Part shown: positions 12,314-24,181 of the stretch, piece after piece
Layout of the letters: the number at the start of each line of letters is the position of its first letter
Position numbering within the stretch: the first letter of the stretch is position 1
Assembly (NCBI GenBank): GCA_958450325.1
Contig: OY288242.1
Location: 69,062,062 to 69,126,061 of the forward strand
Length of the DNA: 64,000 bases
Origin: Agrostemma githago
Lineage: Eukaryota > Streptophyta > Magnoliopsida > Caryophyllales > Caryophyllaceae
Direction of reading: 5' to 3'
Notes under the pieces: model-generated
The model's input: only the letters and a program-made list of their open reading frames with translations
Told to the model about the DNA's origin: nothing
Database searches by the model: none
Position numbers and translations under genes: made by a program

Positions 12314-12740
12314 AGATAATTTTCCTCCCCATGCTTAAATAACACATCGTCCTCGAATGTGTGAATTAAGAACAATAAGAGAAAAGGGAAGAGAAATACC
12401 TCGGGGGCTCAAGAGTGAGAAGAGGAGTCAGCGTCATGTGACTTAGCCTCACGTGCCGCTCTCCTAGATGATCTTGCTTGCTCACGGGCAGCAAGCTCTA
12501 CATAAAAATCGGGAGATGGTTCCGAGTAGTCATTGGGATACAACTTCAATTGCAATCGATTCATACATCGACCGAACTCAGCGGCCAACCTACTATTGTC
12601 AACAGATTCCTCTACTCGATCTTCAATCGATTCCTGCCACGTGCTCCAAGAATCAAAGTCAGAAGTAGCCTCGGTCTCTTTTATAATCGGGGCACTAGGC
12701 TCGGAAGTCGGCCTAGAAAATTACTCATCATAAGAAATGG
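12314..12740 (-). pseudogene. 3' internal end of the Athila-like element: ORF C-terminus, spacer and PPT
   Basis: On the minus strand an open frame of roughly 100 codons enters at about 12720 and ends at a TGA (12409-12411). Its C-terminal part is Arg/Ala/Ser-rich and unrecognised. Then comes a spacer containing CGAGGACGATGTG..AAGCATGGGGAGG. This resembles the GAGGACAATGT..TTTGGGG signature found after the second ORF in Athila elements, and the nearby element has GGGGACATTGTGTGATTTGG at about 30676. The purine-rich GCATGGGGAGGAAAA serves as the likely polypurine tract next to the LTR. The rest of the element is missing. Confidence 0.5.
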
Positions 12741-12855
12741 GTTTGGGTTGAGCCTTAATTACCCATTTATATAAGTGGGTCAACATGAACACAACACGGA
12801 ACTTAAATGTGTCGGGTTTGGGTTGAGGAGTTTGTAACTCGTTTACAAATGACAC
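12741..12855. mobile_element. Fragment of an element interrupted by the Athila insertion
   Basis: GGGTTTGGGTTGAG-type repeats here, together with the ACACGAACACGACACGACCC block at about 33336-33360 on the far side of the Athila element, look like the two halves of one GC-repeat MITE into which Athila inserted. Its own ends were not determined. Confidence 0.35.
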
Positions 12856-14118
12856 TGATGAACGCAGTTCATATGCATATTTAGTCTCATTTTATCCTCC
12901 GTTTTACCGATTTCACATGCCTTAGGAATAGTTTAGTAGCCTTTTATCAGTAGTTTGTTATGCTGGGTATTTCATTTATGTTTTGACAGGAAACATAGCA
13001 AAAGACGGAGTTAAGAGCTACAAGTGAAGAAAAAAAAAGAAAAAACAAGGCAGCAAGGCGGACAACAAAGGCCGAACCGGTCGGTATGATCCTGTACCAA
13101 GCGGTTTGATTTCGAACCGGTCGGTTCGTTTTCGTACCGCTCAGTTTGTTTGTGAACCGAGCGGTTCGCGATGCGTCAGAGAGGCTTTCCTAATTTCCGA
13201 AGAATCCTTATTCTACCTTAATTAGAATCCTACGGAATTATTTTATTAAACTATATTCTATTTCCTAATTAAACCCATTGTAATAAGTATAAATACCCTT
13301 CAGAGGGTTAAGTTTAAGGACACTTTTGGATTCATTCAAAAACTTTAGTTTTAGTTTTATTATTAACATCGGAATTCTGTAGGCTTGTAGCGATACTTTT
13401 TAGCTTTTAATTATTATTCAATCTTTCAGTTCTTCATAATCGGTATTTTTCCCTTTTCCCTTATTTTTATATTAACTTCAATTATGCTTAATTATTTTGT
13501 TGTTTCATCTTTCACCATGAGTAGCTAATTTATTTATCGAGGGTTGAAGGGGATCTATGCTAATTGAATTGGGGATGTTAGTTTAATTACTTATTTGATT
13601 GATCATTCATATGTTATTGCCTTACTACTCTTGTCTTGCATTGTTGTTTGATTAGTTTGAGACGTTGAACTAGTTGAATGTTTAGGAACCCGAACCTAAG
13701 ATCGAAAGCCTGGTGAGGGTAGACTTACAAGTAAGTGGGTAGGATAATCTGGTAAGTTGCGAGAGTCCGTCAGAATCTATCCTAAGGTTGACATAAGATC
13801 CGAAAGGCCGTGTCTTTGCCCTAAATAACTATGATTGATTGATTGAATGATTAATTAACTTTACCCAATTTAATTACATAGTGAACCGTAAGACCCTAGA
13901 TCTCTTTTAATATTGTTAGATCCCTTAATTTACATTACCGCAATAGTTTAGAAAAAACAAACACAAACAACTCGGAATTAAAATAGTTTAGAATCAATTA
14001 TAGATAATTTGCAATATTCATCCATCTCTCTGTGGTTCGACCCTTACTTGCTGCTAGCCATTTGTTAGTCGTTAGTTAGGTTTATTTTGATATAGGTAAT
14101 ACGACTTTAGCCTTATCA
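12856..14118 (+). repeat. 5' LTR of the Athila element
   Basis: 1263 bp, starting TGATGAACGCAG and ending TTAGCCTTATCA. It is very similar to the 3' LTR, which lacks about 42 bp in the palindrome-rich zone at 13085-13127. It contains TATAAATA at 13288-13295 and a U5 block CTGTGGTTCGACCC at about 14031. Confidence 0.93.
13074..13295 (+). promoter_or_regulatory. LTR promoter module: GAACCG-NN-CGGTTC palindromes and TATA box
   Basis: GAACCGGTCGGT (13074), CGAACCGGTCGGTTCG (13113), GTACCGCTCAGTTTG and GAACCGAGCGGTTCG (13154-13168) are variants of one dyad. They lie about 120-215 bp before TATAAATA (13288-13295). The same motif recurs at 15900-16020 and 21520-21660. Enhancer function is inferred. 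Confidence 0.6.
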
Positions 14119-14122
14119 ATTT

Positions 14123-14140
14123 TGGCGCCGTTGCCGGGGA
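14123..14140 (+). other. Primer binding site, tRNA-Asp type
   Basis: TGGCGCCGTTGCCGGGGA starts four bases after the 5' LTR. This is the standard Athila primer site complementary to the 3' end of tRNA-Asp. Confidence 0.9.
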
Positions 14141-14258
14141 GACGGTTTTGTTTTATTGCTTTTTATTTGTCTTAGATTCTAGATTATTTCTCCTCGTCTC
14201 AGGGAATCCACAGATTCCTTGAGACAGTTTCTCACTTCTTTATTGCAGTTTCTTACTT

Positions 14259-16110
14259 ATGCCCAGGTGCTCCCGTTCAGAACTATATCCGTTTGATCCT
14301 GAACCAGAGAAGACCCTCCGTAAGCGACGAAATTTCTTTAAGGAAATCGCAGAAACATCAGATCTTTCAGCTTTGGAAGATCTACACCAGGAATTTATCA
14401 CGGAATATCTATCCTTAGAAGAGGACACTCCCGCTCCCAATACTTCATCACCTCTCCTTCTACTACCACCCCCGTTAGTCAAGATGCCTAAACTTGCTAG
14501 CCACTCCGAACCGGAACAAACTGCCCTTCCAAAGTTGGTCAAACGTCTAACTGCCACTAACGGCGTCTTTGAGATCCGTCCCGCTTTCATTAGATTGGTC
14601 GAGAATAATCAGTTTGGAGGCGATGCCAAGGAAGATCCCGCTAAATACATGAGAATTTTTACTGACTATTGCTCTACTATTCCTCTTCCTGCAGGAGTTA
14701 CTCAGGAGCAAGTCATGGAGATGTTTTCCATGTTCTCTCTACGTGATGCGGCAAGAGAATGGATCACTGATCTCAGCTGGAATCAATGAATGGAATTCTC
14801 TTGCATTGGCCTTCTACAAGCATTATTATCCGCCCCAGAAGACGAATATGCTACGAAGTCAGATTACTAATTTTCGTCAAACACCTCATGAGAATATTCA
14901 TGAAGCCTGGGAAAGATTCAAGAAGCTAGTCAAAGAATGCCCTCATCACGGGTTTGAAGAATGGTTCCTTTGCAATCAGTTCTATAATGGTCTATACGAC
15001 GATTGTCGTAATACTCATGATTCATCTTGTAACGTGAAGTTCCAGTCTAATGTTGATGATGATAAGGCGTGGCAGACTATTGAGGATATGGCATCTCACC
15101 ATGCACGATGGGGAAATCCACGCGGCAATACCCGAGGTAATGGTAACGAAACTGAGTCTGCAATCGCTAATCAATTAGCTGTTTTGACTAAGCGATTCGA
15201 TTCCTATGAAGCATCTAACTCAGATAAAGGAATGCATCGAGTGCATGCTATAACCCAAGAAATAGTTTGCGATGATTGTGGCGTACCAGAACATCATGCT
15301 CACGAATGCATGGGAACACAAGAACAAGTTAATGCTCATCAGTCATTCCAACAGAATCAGAACTTGCCTTACATGAATCAGCTTGGCTATAACCGTGCTT
15401 TATTATCTTATGCAAGTCAGAACGTGCCGAACCCTACAACACCTCCACCCCACAATCCACCATATGTGCCTCCTCACGGTCGAATGCAAGGAAATCAACA
15501 GAATTCTCAAAGACCTCAAGGACATAACATAATTCAGAATAATCAACAACAGTTTCCACCACTTCCTCCATTCGAAGCTCAAGCTCACCAACACTCTGTT
15601 GAAATAGCCGAACTGAGAAACATGATGATGAACATGATGACTCAATTTCAGACAAGTCATAAGATGCTCGAAAAACAAGTTACTCGGTTAACTAATTCTC
15701 AAGCTACATGTCAGCCAGGAACCTTGCCGCCTCAGGGAAATCCACCTCAAGGTAATCAACCTCATGGGAATGAACATATCAATACTATTACCCTAAGGAG
15801 TGGAACAGCTTACGATGGTCCGAAGATGCCGGAACCAGAAGACGAGGTTGGGAAGGAAACAAGGGATGAAGCTGAGGAAGAAGCAGAAAACGACAAGCAA
15901 ACCGGTCGGGATAAAAACGAACCGACCGGTACAGAAACAAACCGATCGGTTCAAGATCATACCGCTCGGGACAAAAACGAATCGACCGGTTCGAAATCAA
16001 ACCGATCGGTTCGTTCATCGGAGCAGCAGATTTCTACTCCAGCCCAAAAACGTGAAGCTCCCATTCCCAGGTCGTCAACACAACAGCAAGATCGACGGTC
16101 AATTCAATAA
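14259..16110 (+). pseudogene. gag: Athila gag (frameshifted)
   Basis: The frame from the ATG at 14259 runs to 14789. Its homologous continuation lies in the +1 frame (within 14743-16110), so a one-base frameshift near 14775 splits the retrotransposon gag domain at the DAAREWI / NEWNSLALAFYKHYYPP junction. The capsid-like part contains FRQTPHENIHEAWERFKKL and CPHHGF..FYNGL, typical of Athila gag. The C-terminal third is Gln/Pro/Asn-rich with a possible weak CDDCGVPEHHAHEC knuckle. From 15900 it becomes a low-complexity tail in which the nucleotide palindrome ACCGGTCGGT is translated as repeats of NEPTG/NRSV. The product would have been the structural capsid protein of the retroelement particle. 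Confidence 0.85.
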
Positions 16111-16279
16111 GTTTATGGACGTTGTGAAGAATCTTCAGGTAACTGTTCCATTTACTGAGTTAATTACTCAAGTACCTGCATATGCTAAATTTATGAAAGA
16201 CATACTTACTAGGAAACGTTCTTTTTAATGAAGTCGAGACGATTGCTTTTACGGGGGAGTGCAGTGCACTCCTTCAAAA

Positions 16280-16690
16280 TAAATCACCTCCAAAACTTAA
16301 GGATCCTGGTAGTTTTTCTATCCCATGCACTATAGGTACTCATATTGTCGACAATGCATTATGTGATCTTGGGGCTAGTGTTAGTGCCATGCTCTATTTC
16401 ATCTGTGAGAAGCTAGATATGGGAGGTTTGAAGTGTACTAGTATCACACTTCAAATGGCTGATCGATCAGTCCGAAGACCTTTAGGTGTGTTGTTGTTCC
16501 GGTTAAGGTAGGGAAGTTCTTTTTTCCTGTCGACTTTGTTGGCTTAGACATCGCTGAGGATACACATATCCCTATTATTCTAGGCCGTCCATTCCTTCAC
16601 ACTGGAGGCGCAATTATTGATGTCAAAAACGGTAGTTTGACACTTGAGGTAGGGGAAGATAAAGTCACGTTTAATCTTAATAAAGCTTTA
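16280..16690 (+). pseudogene. Athila aspartic protease region (frame broken)
   Basis: Translated in pieces, this gives DPGSFSIPCTIG, CDLGASVSAM (catalytic Asp in D-L-G-A-S), LQMADRSVRRPLG, then IPIILGRPFLHTGGAIIDV and GSLTLEVGEDKVTFN. This is the normal order for the Athila pepsin-like protease. The reading frame shifts after GVLLF at about 16500, and the connection to gag lies in another frame. It would have processed the gag-pol polyprotein. The downstream part is continuous with the RT frame beginning at 16637. Confidence 0.75.
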
Positions 16691-16909
16691 AAAGCCCCTA
16701 TAACTGATGAGTCATGCTATTGTGTAGACACTTTTGATAGTATCGATGAAACTATTGATTCCACTTTGCTCAGATCCTTGACAAAGGATCCCTTGGAGTT
16801 ACTAATGTCTGAATCGAGTTATACAGGTGATGAAAGAATCTGGAAAGCTGAAGTAGATGAGATAGAAGCACTTCTATATGCAGGGGACCCAAAAGATGCT
16901 GAGACGGTC

Positions 16910-18490
16910 GAAACAGTCAACCTTGATGTGTCCTATTCGGTCGAGGTACAGAAACCTGAACTTAAACCGTTACCCACGAATCTCAGGTATGCGTTTCTCG
17001 ATGAGGGTGAGCTAAACCCGGTTATAGTAAGTAATTCTTTGACTGAGTCTCAGTTGACTGATTTATTAACTGTATTGAGAAAACATAAGAAGGCATTGGG
17101 GTATAGTTTGAGTGACTTAAAAGGTATTTCTCCCGACTTTTGCATGCATCGCATTCATTTTGAAGACGGTCATAAACCGTCTATCCAGGGTCAACGTCGA
17201 CTGAACCCGAATATGCAGGAAGTTGTTAAAACTGAAGTTATGAAACTTCTAGATGCCGGTATTATATATGCTATATCCGACTCTAAATGGGTCAGTCCGG
17301 TTCAAGTGGTGCCTAAAAAAGGAGGCACCACGGTAGTGAAGAATGATAGGAATGAATTAATTCCTACTAGAATTGTTACAGGATGACGCATGTGTATTGA
17401 TTATAGGAAATTGAATGTCGCCACTAGAAAGGACCATTACCCACTTCCATTTATTGATCAGATGTTGGAAAGATTAGCTCGTCACAAGTATTTTTGTTAT
17501 TTAGATGGCTATTCCGTGTTTTTTCAGATCCCCATTCATCCCGAGGACCAAGAAAAAACTACCTTTACTTGTCCTTATGGTACCTTCGCATATCGTAGGA
17601 TGCCTTTCGGATTATGTAACGCCTCAGCCACTTTTCAGAGATGCATGATTAGTATCTTTTCTAATTTCATTGAATCAATTATGGAAGTATTTATGGACGA
17701 TTTTAGTGTGTATGGTTCTGACTTTGACTCTTGTTTGCTGAATTTGTCTAAAGTTTTAGGTCGCTGTGAGGAAGTTGACTTGGTACTTAACTGGGAGAAG
17801 TGTCACTTTATGGTCAACGAGGGAGTTGTGCTTGGTCATTTGGTTTCTGATAAGGGCATCCAAGTGGATCGTGCAAAAATTCAAGTGATAGAGCAATTAC
17901 CTCCTCCCGCTAATGTTAAGGGGGTTAGAAGTTTCCTTGGGCATGCGGGATTTTATCGCCGCTTTATCAAGGACTTCTCAAAAATCGCTAAACCACTTAC
18001 CCAACTCCTTCTTAAGGATGCACCTTTTTGCTTTACTGATGCATGTCGTGAATCTTTTGACAGGATTAAGGAGGCATTAATCTCAGCACCTATCATTCGA
18101 TCGCCAGATTGGAATCTTCCCTTCGAGATTATGTGTGATACAAGCGACTATGCCGTAGGAGCAGTTTTGGGTCAGAGAAAAGATAAAGTTTTACATGCTA
18201 TATACTATGCTCGTAAGACTTTAGATGAAGCTTAGGTCAATTACGCGACAACGGAAAAGGAGTTATTAACCATCATATATGCCCTCGACAAATTTCAAAC
18301 TTACCTCATAGGTTCTAAGGTGATTGTTTATACTGAGCATGCCGCATTAAAATACCTCTTAGCAAAAAAGGAAGCCAAGCCTAGATTAATTCGTTGGATC
18401 TTACTACTCCAAGAATTCGATCTAGAGATTCGGGATAAGAAAGGAGCCGAGAATGTTGTAGTTGATCATCTGTCACGGCTTAAGTTTGAT
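16910..18490 (+). pseudogene. pol: Athila reverse transcriptase and RNase H with two in-frame stops
   Basis: One frame reads through the RT fingers and palm (YSLSDLKGISP, SPVQVVPKKGG, RMCIDYRKLN, MPFGLCNASATFQRCM, catalytic FMDDFSVYG, FLGHAGFYRRFIKDF) and RNase H (PFEIMCDTSDYAVGAVLGQ, YATTEKELLTIIYAL, YTEHAALKYLL, DHLSRL). It is interrupted by TGA at 17384-17386, where W normally precedes RMCIDYRKLN, and by TAG at 18233-18235 between DEA and VNYATTEKELL. Each is a single substitution from a sense codon. All catalytic motifs are still readable, indicating a fairly young or slowly decaying copy. Confidence 0.9.
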
Positions 18491-18569
18491 GAAGAAGGAT
18501 TGATCCTACCGATTGATGATTCTTTTCCCGACGATTCCTTACTTGCGATCACCCTTGCCGAGTTAACTA

Positions 18570-21349
18570 CCAACGAGCCATGGTATGCCGATTTTGCTAA
18601 CTTTTTTGTTGGTGGTTATTTTCCTCCTAATTGTACTTATCAACAAAAGAAGAAATTCTTATCTGATGTGAGGAGATATTATTGGGATGATCCTTACCTA
18701 TTTCGAGAATGCGCAGATGGGATTTTTCGGAAGTGCGTACCCGATTGGGAAATTAGAGGTGTCTTGGAAGGATGTCATTCTTCTCCTTATGGTGTTCATC
18801 ATGGTCCGTCTCGCACAGTTGCTAAGGTATTACAATCCGGATTCTATTGGCCGACTTTATTTAAAGATGCTCAAAGATTTATCCTTGCTTGTGATGATTG
18901 CCAACGAACCAGTAATATTTCTAGACGACACGAGATGCCACAAACCGGTATACTAGAGGTGAGATTTTCGACGTATGGGGAATCGATTATCAAGGTCCGT
19001 TTTCTTCTTCTTTTGGTAACTGGTATATTCTAGTTGCAGTGAATTATGTGTCCAAATGGGTCGAGGCGGTAGCTTGTCCGACAAACGATGCTAAGGTGGT
19101 TATAAATCTCTTCAAGAAAACAATTTTTCCTAGGTTCGGAGTTCCTCGAGCCATTATTAGTGATGGAGGTTCACACTTCCACGAAAAGAGATTAGAGACT
19201 TTGCTACGCAAATATGGTGTTATGCAACATACCGGATTGGCTTATCATCCTCAAACAAGCGGACAAGTGGAAGTAGGGGTGTAAATGAGCCGAGACAACT
19301 CGCGAGCAACTCGAGATCGGTCGGTCAAAGCCCGACTCGTATGAGCTCGGCTCGGGCTCGAGCTCGGCTCGAAGCATTTATGAGTCGAGCCGAGCAAGAC
19401 CTGGCTCGGCTCGAAAAGCTCGCGAGCGGCTCGATAATACTTTAAATCTACACTTTCCTTAAATTTTTAGTCTTATTTATATTACCTTAAATATAGTCAT
19501 AATACCTTAAATTTATTTGTGAAGAATTTTTATTCCTTACCTCAAATAAACCAAGTTAACAATTAGTAATCAAGTCAATTACGTTCAATGCATCAGTCAA
19601 TTAGTAATCAATTAGCAATTATTATTTACTAACCCTAAAAACTGAAGAGCGTGATTGCTGTCATACTCGTACATCCCTAAGCGTCAAAGTTGAAAGTTGA
19701 AACACTGAACTGCTAAAGGCAAACGGTCGTGAACTCGTGAACTCTGGTGCCTGCGTGAGTCACTGACTCCTATTTTCTTATTTTCATTCCTCGGTTGTTC
19801 TTCAATCTTCATTAAATCACTAGATTCACTAGTCAATACACATCAAGGTAAGAGACTTACTAGTTACTACGAATGTCGATTTGTCGAATTTCTTAGTGGA
19901 ATTTAAGATCCTCGTCAATTTGAGGGAGGATATGTTGATTATTTTTGAATTATAGGTTAACACTTATAATATTCTTTATATTTTTGTAGAACAAAAGCGA
20001 GGATCAACCGAAAGAAATTTGCCTTCAACTTCCATAAAGAAAATGACGGTATTTTATTTAAACTTTTTATACTAGCAATTTAAGTTGTATACTACTATAC
20101 TCAACTTGTTCCGTTCTTAATGGTTTTTTTTGTGTAATGATTTTATTTAAATGACTTTTATGTAATGTACAAAGTATATGTCTTTGTTGTAGGTACTCCA
20201 AATAATCTCGTGATATATACCATTCAGAAGATAAGGCGAGGAGATTGAAGAAGCGAAATATTCATCCAATTATTTTGTCTTCCGTAGTTAATTTAGTTTC
20301 GGAATGTTTGGTAGTAGGTACTTTGGTATACCATGTACGCCTCTTATTAAGGCGATTTTTGCAATATTCAAGACATCGATTCTTATCTTCCATCATTACA
20401 ATAGTAGTTTTATTTCTCTTTTCCTTGTAAGTCAATAATATCTTCATTTAATTTCCGTTTCATTAGTCAAAAACTCAAATAAGTTAAGGGCTTAAGCTGA
20501 GCCCAACTCGAGCTCACAAGTCGAGCTGAACTCGAGCCCGCGAGTCAAGCTCAACTCGAGCCCGCGATTCGAGCCTCATCCCGAGCCACGAGCCGAGCTC
20601 GAGCCAGAGATTCGTTATCGAGCTCGAGCTCGAGCCATTGTATCTGAGGCTCGACGAGCTCGAGCTCGAGCTGAGACTCTCGATTTTCTTTTCGAGCTCG
20701 AGCCGAGCAGCCCCAGGCTCGCGCTCAGCTCGGCTCGTTTACACCCCTAAGTGGAAGTATCTAATCGAGAAATTAATCAATTCTCGAGAAGGTAATTTCT
20801 AAATCTAGAAAGGATTGGAGTGCCAAGTTAGACGATGCATTATGGGCCTATCGTACCGCATACAAGACACCCATCGGTACATCTCCCTATCGACTAGTCT
20901 ACGGTAAGGCATGTCATCTTCCCGTTGAGTTAGAATATAAAGCTTTTTGGGCAGTAAAAGAGTTTAATTTTGACCCGACTCTGAGTGGGGAGAAGTGGTT
21001 GCTCCAACTTAATGAATTGGACGAATTCCGTCTAAGTGCTTATGAAAGTTCCCGAGTCTATAAAGAGCGCACAAAGAAGTGGCATGATAAACGTATTCTC
21101 CCGAAGCAATTTAAGAAGGGTGATAAAGTTTTGCTACACAATTCCCGTCTTCGCATATTCCCGGGTAAGTTAAGATCTAGATGGTCTGGTCCTTACACCG
21201 TCACCAGCGTCAGAAAATCTGAAGCAATCGAAGTGCAGAATGAATCGGGAGAGGTATTTATGGCCAATAGACACCGATTAAAGTTATATCATGAAGATGC
21301 AGTTGTAGGTAATATCGATGTGATTTACCAACAATCCCCTTCCTCTTGA
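18570..21349 (+). pseudogene. Athila integrase, split by a hAT element
   Basis: The zinc-binding HHCC domain is readable (CHSSPYGVHHG..CDDCQR). The core has the first Asp in WGIDYQGPF after a frameshift near 18957, the second in SDGGSHF, then 35 residues to the Glu of TSGQVE (a D,D35E triad). The 1476-bp hAT element (19274-20749) sits immediately after that Glu codon. The frame resumes as VSNREI, DDALWAYRTAYKTPIGTSPY and a C-terminal domain ending LKLYHEDAVVG (20999-21349). It would have inserted element cDNA into chromosomes. The frameshift and the hAT insertion both inactivate it. Confidence 0.88.
19274..20749. mobile_element. Non-autonomous hAT element, 1476 bp, in integrase
   Basis: TIRs TAGGGGTGTAAATGAGCCGA and, inverted, TAGGGGTGTAAACGAGCCGA differ at one base. 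The perfect 8-bp TSD is AGTGGAAG (19266-19273 and 20750-20757). Dense subterminal GAGCTCGAGC/CTCGGCTCG repeats fill about 150 bp at the left and about 250 bp at the right. The interior is AT-rich and has no transposase motif. A short frame at 20245-20430 is not recognised. Confidence 0.92.
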
Positions 21350-21853
21350 GGTAATTTCGGTCGAACGGGACCGTAAAAACCAGCGCTTCTCGGGAGGCAA
21401 CCCGTGTGTATAACTTCTGTAATTTCCTTTCTCTGTCGTGTGTTAGAATTTTTATTTTTACCTTTTGAGCGAGAGTAAGGGAGGGTACTGATGTTCGTGG
21501 CAAGAAAAATATGCAGGTACGATAGGTGAACCGCTCGGTACAGAGGAAAGCCGAGCGGTACAAAGATGAACCGGTCGGTTCAAAAACGAACCGGTCGATT
21601 CAAAAATGAACCGGTCGGTACGATATCAAACCGAGGGGTTCGATTTTGAACCGATCGGTTCGCTTGGCGGGCCTCCAGTCCGGATTTACTTATACGCCTT
21701 TACCCCTCCACACATCCCTCATTCCCTCATTTCACTCTCTCTCACTAAACCCTTCCCATCCCTTTCTACAACAAAAACCCCACAAAACCACCCTATCTTA
21801 CCTCTCACCCTACCTTCACCCATCACCTCTACCACTCTTCCTCATCTACAACC
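21350..21853 (+). promoter_or_regulatory. Spacer between pol and ORF2 with repeated LTR palindromes
   Basis: After the pol stop, 21515-21665 holds at least six variants of the LTR dyad (GAACCGGTCGGTTC, GAACCGCTCGGTAC, GAACCGATCGGTTC). These are about 190-340 bp upstream of the ORF2 ATG, a spacing similar to that between the dyads and TATA in the LTR. An internal promoter for ORF2 is possible but no strong TATA is seen. Confidence 0.45.
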
Positions 21854-22920
21854 ATGGTGTTCGGAAGAAAAAGGCGTAACGTCAACCGTCGGTCAGATTC
21901 TTCACCGGAATCATCACATGCAACTGAATCATTGGAGGCGCCGTCTTCACCACTGGAATTCCCACCGCTGACCGGGTATGAACACATTATTTTTGCACTA
22001 CTACAAATCTCTTGGTTTCTCGACGCTTAAAGGTAAGTTCTCGTCGCTTTAAAGTGTCGTAAATTTAATTCTCGACGCTTTTAGAAAACGAGGAGATTTT
22101 GGGCGTCTGGAATTCTCGACGCATTTTTGTGTCGTCGTTCTCGACACATTAAAGCATTGAATATTTTATTCATGACGCCTTTTTGCGTCACCACATGGAC
22201 CATAAAAAATGCAATCTTGACGCTTTTCTATGTCGCAATATTTTTTCCCGGCCACATTTTTTTCTAAGCGCGGGACTTTCTACTGTTAAAAGAGTCGAGA
22301 AATTAATAGTAATATAAAAATCACTTTTCGACACTTTAACATTGTAAAAGCGTCGAGAATCTTTTCACAAATAATATATTAATAATATATTTCGATCCAA
22401 CATTATCTGACTACTCCATGCGATTGCAGATCGAGCTGACCTTATTGTTAATAATTACTCCGTATAACAATAACTACATACAAATTAGATTAATAAAGGT
22501 TCATAAAATAAACACTTAATTAGAATAATCTCCAATCATACATTTCTCAATCAAGTAAAGTTTCATAAGACGAACACCTAGAATAATCTCCATCCAATCA
22601 TATGCGAGTATTTCGCAATCCAAAGTAGCAATAATTTTTTTCCTACAATTATTATTTAAAAAGGTACGTGTCTTCGTTCGAAAAAACATTCAATTTAAAA
22701 TGTCCAAGCCCAAAAAAGTGAGCCGATTTTGTCATCCATTAATTCCACCATCATCGTCCTTTTTGTGTTATAGAACGTTCTGCAATAGTAAAAAAGTATG
22801 ATAAGGAATACTGAATAGACTATATAATGAACCATAAATAGGTGAGAAATATAAAGGCATATTAAAGAAATAAAATGCCTGCGGATCAGCCATGCTATGC
22901 AAGATTGTCTTCGCCATATT

Positions 22921-24181
22921 TGCACTATCAATAAAGGCCTACTTGTCTGTTGAGAACCCATTTCAACATACGTGTAAGTATACTAGAAGATTGGCCACAA
23001 ACTGTTCCAAATATTTAAGTCGAACATGGGGAAGAAATAACTTGAATAGACAACTCCAATGATCTGATAAGTGATTCTGCACTCGAAATTTTCTTTTCAT
23101 GGACGAGCACAAGCGGATTTTTTAGTTCCTGTGAAGGCGATTCTTAAGGGGTAAGTTGAGAAATATAAATATCAGTCAAAAATGGAAGAATAAAGTTCTA
23201 TATTTCTATTGAAGTTTGCTTACGCATTTCTGAGTCTTCTCGTCAAGTAATGAAATAAGGAGAAATATAACCCCTCGCAAGCTTCATGCCTTCCACCACT
23301 TCCAACTCGTTATCCAACGTGTTACCATCCTGAAAGATTTGAAGATTCGAATAGTAACTTACAAAAACAGTAATAACACCTTCCTTGCCAACTTGTTATC
23401 CAACGTGTTACCGTCCTGATCACTAACGACTTATTAATTTTTATTAACTTTCCCAAAGGAATATGAGAGGACTAGTTACAGATTTGAAAGATTCGAATAG
23501 TAACTTACAAAAATAGTAATAACACCTTCCTTGCCAACTTTCTCCATCGCCCTAGCGATAAGTTCACCTATTTCACGCTCGCCATTAGCAGAAATAGTAG
23601 CCACCTATTGACAACAAATATCATCATTTCATGGACCAATGTTACCATAAATAGCTTCTCATATACAAACAGTGAATTACACTACAGTGTAGCATTAAAA
23701 ACAACCACACAATTAAGTACATTTACCTAGGCGATCTCCTCTGGCGTGCTTATCATCACGGTCTTGCTCTTCAGTTTAGCTACTACAACATCGACTGCCA
23801 TATTTATTCCAGTACGCAAGTCCATTGCGTTGACACCAGTTGCTATAGACTTTCACCCTTCCACTAGAATTGCCTGTGTTAAGACTGTGGCACAAGTTGT
23901 ACCTAAAGTACACAAACAACACCTCAGATACAAGATTCAAAACTGAGCCGATCATGGTATAGTGGGAGGTTTTAACACAATTAAGAAGTTAAATATAAAA
24001 GCAGAAGAGGAAGATAAATACCGTCCCCGACAACACTGCTGGTAGCCTTCGCAACCTTTTTCACAAGGTCTGCACCGAGATTCTTAGTTCTGTCATTGAA
24101 CTTGATACTTTTGGCAACTATGACACCGTCCTTAGTAACCTTGGGACCTTTATGTTCCCTTTCAATAACAATGTTACGACC
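22921..24181 (-). pseudogene. Captured fragment of a mitochondrial-type chaperonin CPN60 gene
   Basis: On the minus strand, exon-like blocks with consensus splice borders read in CPN60 order: GRNIVIERE..GPKVTKDGV..AKSI (24181-24022); TTCATVLTQAILVEG..GVNAMDLRTGINMAVD..MISTPEEIA (23902-23727); VATISANGEREIGELIARAM..VGKEGVIT (23604-23509); DGNTLDNELEVVEGMKLARGY (from 23329); LKNPLVLVHEKKISS (about 23130); SRPLLIV (about 22940). The KLARGYISPYF and SRPLLIV wording fits the CPN60-like 2 (HSP60-3A) class best. Stops (VEG-stop-KS, TAG for the CAG at the end of the second block) and a frameshift after SPYFIT show it is not functional. Introns are retained, so the capture was of genomic DNA. Part of the third and fourth exons is duplicated at about 23335-23420. 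Confidence 0.85.

Noticed and set aside
12478..12774. 98-codon plus-strand ORF
   Set aside because: It lies opposite the C-terminal frame of the Athila-like element, which better explains the openness.
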